From Clostridium sp. (GTDB taxonomy: Bacteria > Bacillota > Clostridia > Acetivibrionales > Acetivibrionaceae), in NCBI GenBank assembly GCA_012798835.1, contig JAAZML010000049.1, positions 1 to 35,213 of the forward strand: a stretch of 35,213 nucleotides of DNA, in the 5' to 3' direction. Within the stretch, counting starts at the first letter, position 1. Every line of letters begins with the position of its first letter. The notes under the pieces were generated by a model that did no database searches, was not told where the DNA came from, and worked only from the letters and a program-made list of their open reading frames with translations. Made by a program: the position numbers and the translations under genes. This document shows, in pieces, positions 7,535 to 18,801 of the stretch.

Positions 7535-7540
7535 ATATTT

Positions 7541-7905
7541 TAATTATACTTTTATATTTGATGATGGCGATGAGGGAAGAAAGATGCATTGGATTGCCAA
7601 AGAGAGCTGATGGATGGTGTGAATCAGTGCATGATATGCATGTATAACTCGTTCCTGAGCTTTATTGCTGAAAAGTGAGTAGGCAATAACGTTGATATCC
7701 GTTACAATCGGGGCATACGGAGATAATCCCATACCCATATAAGTTTTTGCACAATACGAGGACACCTAGGCTTTGGGGTTATACGAATATATGTCCACTG
7801 AGAATATACCAAAAGGTATATAGAATCAGGGTGGTACCGCGTTGGATTTGTTCCCTTCGCCTCTGCAGATGCTAGGATATTTGCAGGTGGTGAAGGGTTT
7901 AGTTT
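7541..7905 (+). promoter_or_regulatory. T-box leader, leucine (CUC) specifier, controlling ilvB-cimA
   Basis: A complete T-box leader filling most of the 497-base gap before ilvB. Stem I carries the GATGG/GGTGTGAAT conserved elements (about 7611-7623), and the specifier region reads AACTCGTTCCTGAGC, placing a CUC leucine codon at 7648-7650. An AGTAGG element follows near 7678. The T-box proper, AGGGTGGTACCGCG, is at 7829-7842. Its TGGT bulge would pair with the acceptor end of a tRNA with discriminator A, as tRNA-Leu has. A competing terminator hairpin follows. Uncharged tRNA-Leu would stabilise the antiterminator and switch the operon on. The specifier identity is read from position and context, so neighbouring triplets cannot be fully excluded. 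Confidence 0.93.
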
Positions 7906-7907
7906 TA
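7854..7907 (+). terminator. T-box-regulated terminator
   Basis: CCCTTC (7854-7859) pairs with GAAGGG (7893-7898), continued inward by CTGCA/TTGCAG pairing, and is followed by TTTAGTTTTAT. Its 5' arm lies just after the T-box motif, as expected for the antiterminator/terminator switch. Confidence 0.85.
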
Positions 7908-7941
7908 TATAGACTCTAAATATAGAAAAGGGTGATTAATT

Positions 7942-9576
7942 ATGAAAATTACGGGGGCATATGCCATCATAAAAGCGCTGGAACTGGAAAAGGTAGATGT
8001 GATCTTTGGATATCCGGGAGCTGCCATTTGTCCGTTTTATGATGCTTTGCTTGAATCAAATATAAAGCATATTTTGACAAGGCATGAGCAAGGAGCGGCC
8101 CATGCTGCCAGCGGCTATGCCAGAGCAACGGGAAGAGTTGGTGTATGTGTTGCCACATCGGGGCCGGGCGCAACTAATTTAATTACAGGTATTGCGGATG
8201 CATATATGGATTCAACGCCCCTTGTGGCTATTACCGGGCAGGTATCCTCCGAGCTAATAGGCAGGGATGTTTTCCAGGAGGCTGATATAACCGGAGCCAC
8301 AACTCCCTTTTGTAAACATAATTACCTAGTTAAGGATGCTAGGGATTTGCCTAGAATATTAAAGGAAGCTTTTTATATAGCATCTACCGGAAGACCGGGA
8401 CCTGTGCTGATTGATGTGCCGATAGATATTCAAATTGAAGAGATAGAGTTTGACTATACAAAAGATATTGATATAAAGGGCTATAAACCCAACTATAAAG
8501 GGCATTCCCTTCAAATAAAGAAAATCGCACAAGCCATCGGGGAAGCTAAAAGACCTGTGATATGTGCAGGCGGCGGGGTTGTCAATTCCGGGGCATCACC
8601 TGAACTTATTGACCTTGCACAAAAATGCGGGATCCCTGTAGTGACAACCCTGATGGGTATAGGAGCTATTTCCTGTGAGCATGAGCTCAATTTTAATATG
8701 TTAGGTTCCCATGGTGTATATACCGCAAACTACGCTGTTCATAATGCGGATCTTCTAATTATTATGGGGGCGAGGGTGGCGGATAGAGCCATAGGCAATC
8801 CTACGCAACTGGCACAGGAGACAAAAATAATACACATTGATATAGATCCTGCTGAAATAGGAAAAAATATAGAAGTATTGATCCCTGTGGTGGGAGAGAT
8901 AAAGATGGTTCTAGGTGAGCTTTTAGAGATTGTTCACGGGGGCGATACGAAGGAATGGATAGAAATACTTAAAAAGAAGAGAGAGCAGCATCCCCCGAAA
9001 GTATCGGATATATCCGGGGGAACGGGCTTTGTAAATCCTAAATACGTATTAAAGGTATTATCAGGGCTGCTGGAGGAGAGGGATATTGTAACCACGGAGG
9101 TCGGGCAGAATCAAATATGGGCTGCAAACCACCTTGGTATAAAAAAACCGGGCAGAAAATTCATAACATCGGCGGGTTTAGGGACAATGGGGTATGGATT
9201 CCCTGCCGCTATTGGTGCTAAAATTGGCTGCCCTGAGTCAAGGGTGATTTGCATAAGCGGTGACGGAAGCTTTCAAATGACCATGCAGGAGTTGGGTACA
9301 ATTAAGCAAAATCGTATGGGTATAAAAGTGATTTTATTCAACAACTCAAGGCTGGGAATGGTGTACGAGCTCCAAAGGGTAAAATATACCTGCCGTTATT
9401 CTCAGGTAGTTTTAGAGGAAAACCCCGATTTTATAAAATTATTTGATGCCTATGGGTTTGGCGGAAGGAAAGTAAACGATAATTCCCAAGTAGAAGAGGC
9501 GCTAAGGGATATGCTGGCTGATGACAATACGTACCTTTTAGAGTGCATAGTAGATCCCGACGAGCCGACCCTGTAG
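7942..9576 (+). CDS. ilvB: Acetolactate synthase, large (catalytic) subunit
   Basis: A 544-residue thiamine-diphosphate enzyme that joins two pyruvates to acetolactate (valine/leucine branch), or pyruvate and 2-oxobutyrate to acetohydroxybutyrate (isoleucine branch). The three usual domains are visible. The N-terminal PYR domain has catalytic Glu in RHEQGAAHAA (about residue 47) and GPGATNL. The central domain is of the FAD-binding type. The C-terminal PP domain has the GDGSFQM...NN cofactor motif (about 435-465). The start ATG follows AAAGGGTGATT. It is the first gene of the T-box operon and is followed at once by its regulatory subunit, which argues for the biosynthetic enzyme rather than a catabolic AlsS. 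Confidence 0.95.
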   Translation: MKITGAYAIIKALELEKVDVIFGYPGAAICPFYDALLESNIKHILTRHEQGAAHAASGYARATGRVGVCVATSGPGATNLITGIADAYMDSTPLVAITGQVSSELIGRDVFQEADITGATTPFCKHNYLVKDARDLPRILKEAFYIASTGRPGPVLIDVPIDIQIEEIEFDYTKDIDIKGYKPNYKGHSLQIKKIAQAIGEAKRPVICAGGGVVNSGASPELIDLAQKCGIPVVTTLMGIGAISCEHELNFNMLGSHGVYTANYAVHNADLLIIMGARVADRAIGNPTQLAQETKIIHIDIDPAEIGKNIEVLIPVVGEIKMVLGELLEIVHGGDTKEWIEILKKKREQHPPKVSDISGGTGFVNPKYVLKVLSGLLEERDIVTTEVGQNQIWAANHLGIKKPGRKFITSAGLGTMGYGFPAAIGAKIGCPESRVICISGDGSFQMTMQELGTIKQNRMGIKVILFNNSRLGMVYELQRVKYTCRYSQVVLEENPDFIKLFDAYGFGGRKVNDNSQVEEALRDMLADDNTYLLECIVDPDEPTL

Positions 9577-9619
9577 GAATTATTTAAAAATTATGAATAC
9601 TTTAGATGGAGGTTTTAAA

Positions 9620-11135
<1,516 letters not shown>

Positions 11136-11147
11136 AATATATAAAAA

Positions 11148-11188
11148 CTCATACCCGATCATCTTCCCCTAGAAGGGGAAGGTGTGAG
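11148..11188 (+). other. Stem-loop between ilvC and leuA
   Basis: CTTCCCCT (11163-11170) pairs perfectly with AGGGGAAG (11174-11181) around AGA. An outer helix, 11148-11154 with 11182-11188, can form around an asymmetric bulge. No T-run follows on the plus strand, so it is not a standard terminator. It may mark an mRNA processing or stabilising site between ilvC and leuA. Confidence 0.5.
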
Positions 11189-11263
11189 GGATTATAGGGT
11201 TTAAAGCAAAACGGGATAGATATTTATAAATATGGGATTGATGTAAGTAGAGGAGGAATCGAA

Positions 11264-12805
11264 ATGGCCAACAAAATTAAGATATTTGATACCACATTAA
11301 GAGATGGTGAGCAAACCCCCGGGGTTAATTTAAATGTTACCGAAAAGCTTGAGGTAGCAAGGCAGTTGGAAAAGCTGGGGGTAGATATTATAGAGGCAGG
11401 CTTTGCTATTGCATCACCGGGCGATTTTGAGGCGGTAAAAGCGGTGGCAGAGGAAATTAAAAATGCTACGGTGGCCAGTCTTTGCAGGGCTATCGAGGGT
11501 GATATAGACAGGGCTTGGGAGGCGGTTAAAAAAGCACAAAACCCTAGAATACATACATTTCTAGCCACCTCCGAAATTCACCTAAAATATAAGCTTAAAA
11601 TGACGGAAGAGGAAGTTTTGGAAAGGGCCGTCGCAATGGTCAAGTATGCAAAGAAATATTGTTCCGATGTGGAATTTTCGGCGGAGGATGCCAGCAGAAC
11701 CAGACCCGAATTTTTGATAAAGGTGCTCGAAGAGGTAATAAAGGCGGGAGCAACCGTTGTAAATATTCCAGATACCGTGGGCTACGCCACCCCCGCCGAA
11801 TTCGGAAAGCTTATAAGAATCATCCGGGAGAAGGTCAGCAATATTGATAAGGCCTATATAAGCGTGCATTGTCACAATGATCTGGGGCTGGCTGTGGCAA
11901 ATTCCCTTGAGGCGGTATTAAACGGCGCTACGCAGGTAGAATGTACCATCAATGGACTTGGCGAAAGAGCTGGGAATACCGCCCTGGAAGAAGTTATAAT
12001 GGGTATCGACACAAGAAGCGATTTTTACGGCATAGGCCACAATATAAATACAAAGCAAATTTACAGATCCAGTAAACTAGTAAGCAGCCTTACGGGCATA
12101 AAGGTACAGCCCAATAAGGCAATCGTAGGGGCTAATGCCTTTGCCCACGAATCAGGCATTCATCAGCACGGGGTTCTTTCGGAAAGGAGTACCTATGAGG
12201 TCATGAAACCAGAGAAGATCGGGATCCCGCAAAACAGGATGGTTCTGGGGAAACTTTCGGGCCGACACGCATTTGAAGAGCGGTTGAAGGAGATGGGGTA
12301 CACATCCCTGGATCCTAAAAAGGTACAAAAAGCTTTTGAAAAGTTTAAAAGCCTTGCCGACAAAAAGAAAGTTATCCTTGATAGAGACATTGAAGCCCTG
12401 ATACAGGAAAAGGTTTTTGAGGTGCCCGAGATATATGAAATCGACGCCTTTCAGGTAACTAGCGGAAATAAAAATGTGGCAACATCAACCATAACCCTTA
12501 CAAGGGATCAACAGTCTATTACTGAGGCTGCAACCGGACATGGACCTGTTGATGCTGCATTCAATGCAATAGAAAGGGTTGTCGGAATGAGCTTTACCTT
12601 AGAAGATTATGATTTAAGGGCGGTGACCGAAGGAAAGGATGCTTTGGGTGAGGTTACTGTTAGGATTTCCAAGGAGGGGAAGATATTTGTCGGGAGAGGT
12701 GTTTCAACCGACGTAATTGAGGCTAGTGTGAAAGGTTTTGTAAATGCCATTAATAGGGCAATAAGCGAGGTTGGCAGAAATGGCATAAAGCCATCAGATA
12801 ATTAG
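11264..12805 (+). CDS. leuA: 2-isopropylmalate synthase
   Basis: A 513-residue enzyme that condenses acetyl-CoA with 2-oxoisovalerate, the committed step to leucine. The catalytic TIM barrel shows [14 protein letters not shown] (metal-binding Asp and catalytic Arg), [13 protein letters not shown] with the metal-binding His pair, [14 protein letters not shown], and [15 protein letters not shown]. The C-terminal 140 residues form the LeuA allosteric domain ([13 protein letters not shown] and DALGEVTV), which normally binds leucine for feedback inhibition. Length and the intact C-terminal domain fit true LeuA rather than homocitrate synthase. GAGGAGG precedes the ATG. It follows ilvC by 128 bases with a stem-loop but no promoter that I can see. 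Confidence 0.95.
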   Translation: MANKIKIFDTTLRDGEQTPGVNLNVTEKLEVARQLEKLGVDIIEAGFAIASPGDFEAVKAVAEEIKNATVASLCRAIEGDIDRAWEAVKKAQNPRIHTFLATSEIHLKYKLKMTEEEVLERAVAMVKYAKKYCSDVEFSAEDASRTRPEFLIKVLEEVIKAGATVVNIPDTVGYATPAEFGKLIRIIREKVSNIDKAYISVHCHNDLGLAVANSLEAVLNGATQVECTINGLGERAGNTALEEVIMGIDTRSDFYGIGHNINTKQIYRSSKLVSSLTGIKVQPNKAIVGANAFAHESGIHQHGVLSERSTYEVMKPEKIGIPQNRMVLGKLSGRHAFEERLKEMGYTSLDPKKVQKAFEKFKSLADKKKVILDRDIEALIQEKVFEVPEIYEIDAFQVTSGNKNVATSTITLTRDQQSITEAATGHGPVDAAFNAIERVVGMSFTLEDYDLRAVTEGKDALGEVTVRISKEGKIFVGRGVSTDVIEASVKGFVNAINRAISEVGRNGIKPSDN

Positions 12806-12830
12806 ATTTTATGTGGAGGGTGGGGTCGAG

Positions 12831-14399
12831 ATGAAAAAGGTAATGATATACGATACTACACTAAGGGATGGTGCGCAGGCTCAGGGTATTTCGTTTAGCG
12901 TTGAAGATAAATTGAAGATTGTAGAAAGACTTGATAGGCTTGGTGTTTCCTATATTGAAGCTGGAAATCCCGGTTCAAACCCAAAGGAGTTGGAATTTTT
13001 CGAGCGCATATCAAGGGTTAAGCTAAGGAATGCCAAACTTATAGCTTTTGGAAGCACGAGAAGGGCTAATAAAAGCATATACGAAGATGATAATGTAAAA
13101 TCACTTTTAAAGGCCGATACCCCAGCTGTGGCTATATTCGGAAAGACTTGGGATTTTCACGTTACCGATATATTAAACACCACATTGGATGAAAACCTTA
13201 AGATGGTACATGATACTATATTTTTCTTCAAAAACAAAAACAAGGAAGTGGTTTTTGATGCCGAACACTTTTTTGACGGATATAAAGCCAACCCTGACTA
13301 TGCAATGCAGGTGCTGGATGTAGCGGCTAAGGCAGGTGCCGACAGCATTTGCTTATGTGAAACAAATGGCGGGGCATTCCCCGACGAAATTCGTACTGTT
13401 ACAGCGCAGGTGGTGGATAGGCTTGATATAGATATCGGAATCCATTGCCATAATGATATGGGTATGGCGGTGGCCAACTCTATAATTGCAGTACAAGCTG
13501 GTGCAGTACAGGTTCAGGGTACTATAAACGGTTTTGGGGAACGGAGCGGCAATGCCAATCTATGTACAATAATACCCAGTTTGCAGCTAAAAGCTGGATA
13601 CGAATGTATACCACCGGATGAGGTTTCAAATATTACGGCAACCGCCCGATACGTTAGTGAAATTGCCAACGTTATACATGATGAGAGGGCACCTTATGTT
13701 GGTAAATACGCATTTGCCCACAAGGCAGGTATGCATGCGGATGCGGTCAACAAAAACTGTGTTGCCTACGAACATATATGCCCCGAGGCGGTCGGCAACG
13801 AAAGATTATTTTTGATGTCGGAGGTTGCTGGAAGAAGCGCTGTACTAAATCTTATCAATAATATTGACAGCACTATAAAAAGGGATTCACCTGAGACGAG
13901 GGTTATATTAGAAAAGCTTAAAGAATTAGAATTTAAGGGGTATCAATATGAGGGTGCTGAAAGCTCATTTGAGATAGTGATAAGAAAGGTACTCGGAAAA
14001 TACCACAAGTTTTTTGAACTTGAGGAATTTAAGGTCATGGTTAACGAACCTTCCATAAGCGGTGCCAATTCATCCGCAATGATAAAGATCAATGTAGACG
14101 GACAAGATGAAATAACTGCTGATGAGGGTGAGGGACCTGTAAATGCACTGGATAAGGCTGTAAGAAAGGCATTGGAGAGGTTTTACCCACAGATAAAGGA
14201 TATGAAACTTACGGATTATAAGGTTAGGGTGCTGGACTCTACTTTGGCCACAGCGGCAAAGGTTCGAGTCCTAATCGAATCCACCGATGGTAAAGAGGTG
14301 TGGACTACTATAGGAGTATCTACAGACATTATAGCGGCAAGCTGGAAGGCCTTAGTTGATTCGATAGAGTATAAACTGATAAAGGATGCGGGTATATAA
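12831..14399 (+). CDS. cimA: (R)-citramalate synthase
   Basis: A 522-residue relative of LeuA that condenses pyruvate with acetyl-CoA to (R)-citramalate. Through the leuCD and leuB products this yields 2-oxobutyrate and isoleucine without threonine. The barrel shows DTTLRDGAQAQGISFSVEDK, CLCETNGGAFPDE, IHCHNDMGMAVANS and NGFGERSGNANL, and then AFAHKAGMHADAV. The AQAQG and GNPGSNPKELEFF segments separate CimA from LeuA (EQTPG). A C-terminal LeuA-like allosteric domain is present (about 385-515). The start ATG at 12831 is preceded by GGAGGGTGGGG; a GTG six codons earlier is less likely because it overlaps that site. It is the last gene of the T-box operon, 25 bases after leuA, and is followed by a terminator. 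Confidence 0.93.
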   Translation: MKKVMIYDTTLRDGAQAQGISFSVEDKLKIVERLDRLGVSYIEAGNPGSNPKELEFFERISRVKLRNAKLIAFGSTRRANKSIYEDDNVKSLLKADTPAVAIFGKTWDFHVTDILNTTLDENLKMVHDTIFFFKNKNKEVVFDAEHFFDGYKANPDYAMQVLDVAAKAGADSICLCETNGGAFPDEIRTVTAQVVDRLDIDIGIHCHNDMGMAVANSIIAVQAGAVQVQGTINGFGERSGNANLCTIIPSLQLKAGYECIPPDEVSNITATARYVSEIANVIHDERAPYVGKYAFAHKAGMHADAVNKNCVAYEHICPEAVGNERLFLMSEVAGRSAVLNLINNIDSTIKRDSPETRVILEKLKELEFKGYQYEGAESSFEIVIRKVLGKYHKFFELEEFKVMVNEPSISGANSSAMIKINVDGQDEITADEGEGPVNALDKAVRKALERFYPQIKDMKLTDYKVRVLDSTLATAAKVRVLIESTDGKEVWTTIGVSTDIIAASWKALVDSIEYKLIKDAGI

Positions 14400-14406
14400 A
14401 AAAAGG

Positions 14407-14450
14407 CCCGATACATTTCAAATAAGAAGGGGAAATGTAACGGGTTTTTA
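14407..14450 (+). terminator. Terminator of the ilv-leu-cimA operon
   Basis: CCCG-A-TACATTTC (14407-14419) pairs with GAAATGTA-A-CGGG (14432-14444) with one A-A mismatch, followed by TTTTTAT. The region 14451-14608 beyond it is very AT-rich and holds no gene; a small TAGGC/GCCTA hairpin at 14566-14578 may help to end the convergent ATPase transcript. Confidence 0.85.
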
Positions 14451-14608
14451 TAGGGGAGTATTAATTTGTTCGCTATATATATCGTGCCAAAGATTAAAAG
14501 ACTTTAGTGTTTTTTAAAAATATTTTTTATATATTTTATAGCGTATATAATTTTGTATATTACAATAGGCTTAGCCTAAAATGTGTAATGGGGTTTTGGA
14601 CTGATTTT

Positions 14609-15265
14609 CTATTTTTCTGAATAATTATAAGCTTTTTCGAGCATCATGTCCTTAACCTTCATTAATCTTGTCAAATTGCCCCTTTCAATTTCATCAAGTT
14701 TCATAGTTATATATTTGATTGTCTCGGTGAGCTGGGGTATCATAACATGCTCTAAGGCATTTACCCTTCTTCTTGTCTTTTCTATTTCCTGGGCAAGAAG
14801 CTGTGAAGACTTTTCCATCTGGGCAAGGTCCAACATAAAGGGCAGAACCTTTGACAGGGTGCTGATAGCGCCGTCAAGCTCACTAGAGGTTGTTGCAAAG
14901 CCGTACGGATATATATCGCCCCCATCCGAAGCGGTAGTTTTGTAATCCAATACAGGCACGTCTACACTCATTATATTTTTGGTGGATACATCAAGAGATA
15001 TGCTCTGCTTTGGAAGCATAAGGGCAGCTTCGATACCCTCCGATGACATAACTGCCCTTGCGATAACAAAGTTTTGATGTACATCCATCAACATTTTTTC
15101 AACCGTTTCACGGAGCTTCTTGTTTTTCCTTATTAGTTCAAGGAATCTTTTCATGAGCTCATCTAGTTTATCTTTTAAAAGTTTGTGACCCCTGCGGGCA
15201 ACCTGCAGGCGTTTTTTAAGACGGGAGAGCTCCATTCTTGTTGGATTTACACGTAAAATTGCCAT
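14609..15265 (-). CDS. atpD: V-type ATPase subunit D (central stalk)
   Basis: A 218-residue subunit of the V1 central rotor (NtpD in Enterococcus hirae). The N-terminal motif [33 protein letters not shown] is the family signature. Two long coiled-coil helices (about 10-70 and 130-215) would run through the A3B3 head, with a short middle region (about 80-125). The size matches the family. It starts 22 bases after atpB and is the last gene of the ATPase operon, facing the cimA terminator across an AT-rich gap. Confidence 0.95.
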   Translation of the reverse strand: MAILRVNPTRMELSRLKKRLQVARRGHKLLKDKLDELMKRFLELIRKNKKLRETVEKMLMDVHQNFVIARAVMSSEGIEAALMLPKQSISLDVSTKNIMSVDVPVLDYKTTASDGGDIYPYGFATTSSELDGAISTLSKVLPFMLDLAQMEKSSQLLAQEIEKTRRRVNALEHVMIPQLTETIKYITMKLDEIERGNLTRLMKVKDMMLEKAYNYSEK

Positions 15266-15287
15266 AGTATAATACGCTCCTTATAAA

Positions 15288-16664
15288 TCATTCTTCCTTT
15301 GGAAGGTATTTGTCGAGGTACTCATCCCTTATACGCTTTAACTCACCTTTGGGCAGAATCTTAAGAAGCTTCCAACCAATTTCTAGAGTTTTTTCTATGC
15401 TCCTATTTTCATCAAAGCCCTGAGATACGTATTGTTCTTCAAAGGAATCAGCGAATTTTGCATAGAGTTTATCAATATCTGTAAGGGCTGCATCACCCAA
15501 TATAACGGCCAGTTCTTTGGCCTCCTTGCCTCTTGCATAGGCAGCGAACAGCTGGTTCATTGTATCGGCATGATCCTCACGGGTTTTGCCTTTGCCTATT
15601 CCCTTATCCTTCAAACGGGATAATGAGGGCAGAACATCTATAGGTGGGGTTATTGCTTTGCGGTGAAGTTCCCGGTCCAAAATTATTTGGCCTTCTGTTA
15701 TATAGCCCGTTAGATCCGGTATGGGATGGGTTTTATCGTCCTCGGGCATTGTAAGTATAGGGATTAGGGTTATACTACCCTTTGAATCAAGCTTCCTCCC
15801 AGCCCTTTCATACATGCTTGCTAGGTCCGTATATAAATAACCCGGGTATCCCCTTCTTCCAGGCACTTCCTTTCTAGCGGCGGATACCTCCCGCAGTGCT
15901 TCTGCGTAGTTGGTGATATCCGTAATGATTACAAGGACATGCATATCTTTTTCAAAAGCCAGATATTCGGCGGCTGTAAGAGCCATACGGGGTGCGGAAA
16001 TACGTTCAATCGCCGGGTCGTCTGCAAGATTTATAAAAAGCACCGTACGATCTATTGCGCCGGTTCTTTTAAAATCGCTTATAAAAAAATCGGATTCTTC
16101 AAAGGTTATGCCTACCGCAGCAAACACAACGGCAAAGTTGCTGTCTGTACCCAGCACTCTTGCCTGCCTTGCGATCTGAGCCGCCAGCTGAGGATGGGGC
16201 AGACCCGAACCCGAGAAAATCGGAAGCTTTTGTCCACGAACCAAAGTGTTTAGCCCGTCAATTGCGGATATTCCGGTTTGGATAAACTCCGAGGGGTAGT
16301 TCCTGGCAGAAGGATTCATGGGCACACCATTTATATCCAAGCGCATATCAGGTATGATATCGGGGCCGCCATCCTGGGGGGTCCCCATGCCGCTAAAAAC
16401 CCTGCCGAGCATATCCATGGAAACGGGAAGTTCTATGCCCCTGCCCAAAAATCTTACCTTGCTTTGGGCAACATTTATACCAGCGGAGCTTTCAAAAAGT
16501 TGTACCAGGGCATTTGAACCATCAATTTCCAATACTCTGCATCTTCTTGTTTCGCCCGATACTAATTCTATTTCTCCTAGTTCTCCGAATTTAACTCCTT
16601 CGACTTTCCTCACGAGCATCAAAGGTCCAGCGACCTCGGTTATGGTTTTATATTCTTTTAACAT
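15288..16664 (-). CDS. atpB: V-type ATPase subunit B (non-catalytic)
   Basis: A 458-residue regulatory subunit that alternates with A in the V1 hexamer. I use the ATG at 16664 ([18 protein letters not shown]), because AAGGAGG inside the end of atpA lies 9 bases upstream; ten further in-frame residues upstream are not family-like. The fold shows the beta-barrel (residues 1-70), the [21 protein letters not shown] segment that replaces a catalytic P-loop, and [20 protein letters not shown], which contributes the arginine finger to the A-B interface. It is tightly coupled to atpA: the atpA stop and the atpB start are one base apart. Confidence 0.96.
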   Translation of the reverse strand: MLKEYKTITEVAGPLMLVRKVEGVKFGELGEIELVSGETRRCRVLEIDGSNALVQLFESSAGINVAQSKVRFLGRGIELPVSMDMLGRVFSGMGTPQDGGPDIIPDMRLDINGVPMNPSARNYPSEFIQTGISAIDGLNTLVRGQKLPIFSGSGLPHPQLAAQIARQARVLGTDSNFAVVFAAVGITFEESDFFISDFKRTGAIDRTVLFINLADDPAIERISAPRMALTAAEYLAFEKDMHVLVIITDITNYAEALREVSAARKEVPGRRGYPGYLYTDLASMYERAGRKLDSKGSITLIPILTMPEDDKTHPIPDLTGYITEGQIILDRELHRKAITPPIDVLPSLSRLKDKGIGKGKTREDHADTMNQLFAAYARGKEAKELAVILGDAALTDIDKLYAKFADSFEEQYVSQGFDENRSIEKTLEIGWKLLKILPKGELKRIRDEYLDKYLPKEE

Positions 16665-16665
16665 T

Positions 16666-18435
16666 CTAATCAGCCTCCTTCGATATGAGGGCATCTATTT
16701 GGTTGCTTAATTCGGTCTCAATTTCAGGAAAAGAGCTTTCAACCTGATCTTCAGGGGTATACTTTGCTCTGCCGATTCTTTCCCTAACGGGGAGTTCAAA
16801 GAGTTTTCTAATTTCTACTCCCGATTCTATGGCTTTTTTGCCTTTGTAATAGAAGTCTAATATAAGTTTTAACATTTTGTATTGTTTGCCTAATGAGGTA
16901 TAAGTATCTACATCGTGGAATGCATTTTGGTGTAGATAATCCTCGCGGATTGATTTGGCTGATTCCAGTGTAAGCCGATCCGCTGAGGAAAGGGCATCAA
17001 TACCCACAAGGCGCACAATTTCTTCAAGCTCTGATTCCTCTTGAAGGATTTTCATGGTATCTTTGCGTAGAGAAGCCCAATCCCTAGCGACATTTTCATT
17101 CATCCAAGCATCTAATCTATCCGAATACAAGGAATAGCTCAAAAGCCAGTTAATCGCAGGAAAATGACGTCTATATGCAAGAGTTGCATCAAGACCCCAA
17201 AACACCTTTATAATCCTAAGTGTGGCTTGAGTAACAGGTTCGGATAAATCACCACCGGGCGGTGATACGGCACCGATGGCGGTAAGGGCACCTTCTCTAG
17301 AATCAGATCCAAGGTTTATGACCCTCCCGGCCCTTTCATAAAATTGAGCGAGTCTAGAGCTTAGGTATGCAGGATAACCCTCCTCCCCGGGCATTTCCTC
17401 AAGTCTTCCGGACATTTCTCTTAAAGCTTCCGCCCATCTAGAGGTTGAGTCTGCCATCAGGGCAACACTATAACCCATATCCCTAAAATATTCTGCGATG
17501 GTCATACCGGTGTAAATAGAGGCTTCCCTTGCGGCAACGGGCATATCGGAGGTGTTTGCTATGAGCACCGTTCTTTTCATGAGGGATTCGCCGGTATGGG
17601 GATCCTTAAGCTCGGGGAACTCCCTTAGGACGTCGGTCATTTCATTGCCGCGCTCCCCACAGCCGATATATACAACTATCTCTGCATCCGCCCACTTGGC
17701 GAGCTGGTGCTGGACAACAGTTTTGCCGCTGCCAAACGGTCCCGGTACAGCCGCAACCCCGCCTTTGGCAAGGGGAAATAGTGTATCTATGATTCTTTGC
17801 CCCGTAACAAGGGGAGAATCGGGGGGAAGTTTTTCCTTATAGGGCCGGCCGACACGGACAGGCCATTTTTGCATCATCTGAATCTTAGTTATCCCGCCTT
17901 TGCTGTCCTTTACCTTTGCAATTGTTTCTTCTACATTAAAGGAACCCGAGTATATTTCCTCAATTGTACCCTCAATACCATAAGGGATCATTATCCTATG
18001 CTCCACCACAGGAGTTTCCTGAACCTTGCCTATTACATCACCCGCTGAGACCTTTGCACCTTTTTTTAAGACAGGCTCAAATTTCCATTTTTTCTTTCTA
18101 TCCAAAGAAGTAACATCAATACCCCTTGTGATATTGCTCCCAACCATTTTCCTCATAGTTTCAAGGGGCCTTTGGATACCGTCGAAAATATTTTCAATAA
18201 GCCCAGGACCCAGCTCCACACTTAGGGGAGCACCGGTAGAAACCACAGGTTCACCCGGGCCCAGACCGGCTGTTTCCTCGTATACTTGGATGGAGGCATT
18301 ATCTCCATGCATTTCTATTACTTCGCCGATTAGACGGCTCTTACTTACACGTACAACGTCAAACATATTTGCATCTCGCATACCCTCGGCAATTACCAAA
18401 GGTCCGGAGACTTTAACTATCGTTCCCTGGCTCAC
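16666..18435 (-). CDS. atpA: V-type ATPase catalytic subunit A
   Basis: A 589-residue ATP-hydrolysing subunit. The Walker A motif GPFGSGKT is at about residues 231-238, with the [11 protein letters not shown] segment (catalytic Glu) about 30 residues later and the [27 protein letters not shown] segment following. The long non-homologous insert (about 110-185) that separates A from F-type beta is present. The start is GTG, read from AAGGAAGGGATG upstream; an ATG inside that ribosome site is out of frame. It lies 45 bases after atpF. The subunit forms the A3B3 head with atpB and takes part in ATP-driven ion pumping or ATP synthesis. Confidence 0.97.
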   Translation of the reverse strand: MSQGTIVKVSGPLVIAEGMRDANMFDVVRVSKSRLIGEVIEMHGDNASIQVYEETAGLGPGEPVVSTGAPLSVELGPGLIENIFDGIQRPLETMRKMVGSNITRGIDVTSLDRKKKWKFEPVLKKGAKVSAGDVIGKVQETPVVEHRIMIPYGIEGTIEEIYSGSFNVEETIAKVKDSKGGITKIQMMQKWPVRVGRPYKEKLPPDSPLVTGQRIIDTLFPLAKGGVAAVPGPFGSGKTVVQHQLAKWADAEIVVYIGCGERGNEMTDVLREFPELKDPHTGESLMKRTVLIANTSDMPVAAREASIYTGMTIAEYFRDMGYSVALMADSTSRWAEALREMSGRLEEMPGEEGYPAYLSSRLAQFYERAGRVINLGSDSREGALTAIGAVSPPGGDLSEPVTQATLRIIKVFWGLDATLAYRRHFPAINWLLSYSLYSDRLDAWMNENVARDWASLRKDTMKILQEESELEEIVRLVGIDALSSADRLTLESAKSIREDYLHQNAFHDVDTYTSLGKQYKMLKLILDFYYKGKKAIESGVEIRKLFELPVRERIGRAKYTPEDQVESSFPEIETELSNQIDALISKEAD

Positions 18436-18480
18436 GTTTCATCCCTTCCTTCAAAAAAGTTTTGTAACAGCCTATCCTAT

Positions 18481-18801
18481 TTATTCATCTCTAAAGAGTA
18501 TATCTGCACCGACAGCTCTTTCCACATTTCTTTTTAGCCCTGACATCCCTATCCCCAAAGACCCCTGATTTCCGGGGATTGGTATAATTGCGGGAAATCT
18601 TTCTTGACTATATCGGCTTATTGCGGACGTAATATCTTTAGCAATTTGTTCTGTGATGTATATTACAGCATATTGTTCTCTGGACATTTGTTTTAATGCG
18701 TCCTCGGCTTCCTGGGGGGTTGTAACGGGAAACACTGATATACCAATAGCTTTAAAGCCTAAGACACTATCTTTATCGCCTATTATTCCGACTTTATACA
18801 T
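18481..18801 (-). CDS. atpF: V-type ATPase subunit F
   Basis: A 106-residue small subunit of the central stalk that sits on subunit D. The Rossmann-like fold is recognisable from the MYKVGIIGDKDSVLGFKAIGI opening, YAVIYITEQIA in the middle and PAIIPIPGNQGS near 75-85. It overlaps the end of atpC by 8 bases (TTATGTATAA), a sign of translational coupling. In Enterococcus the homologue is named NtpG. Confidence 0.93.
   Translation of the reverse strand: MYKVGIIGDKDSVLGFKAIGISVFPVTTPQEAEDALKQMSREQYAVIYITEQIAKDITSAISRYSQERFPAIIPIPGNQGSLGIGMSGLKRNVERAVGADILFRDE

Noticed and set aside
14566-14578. TAGGC/GCCTA hairpin as terminator of the ATPase operon
   Set aside because: The stem has 5 bp and a poor T-run on the minus strand; it is noted only as a possible helper.
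16318-16710. Open frame of 130 codons opposite atpB
   Set aside because: It is antisense to a well-conserved coding region, has no ribosome site and no family-like sequence; it arises from codon bias on the other strand.
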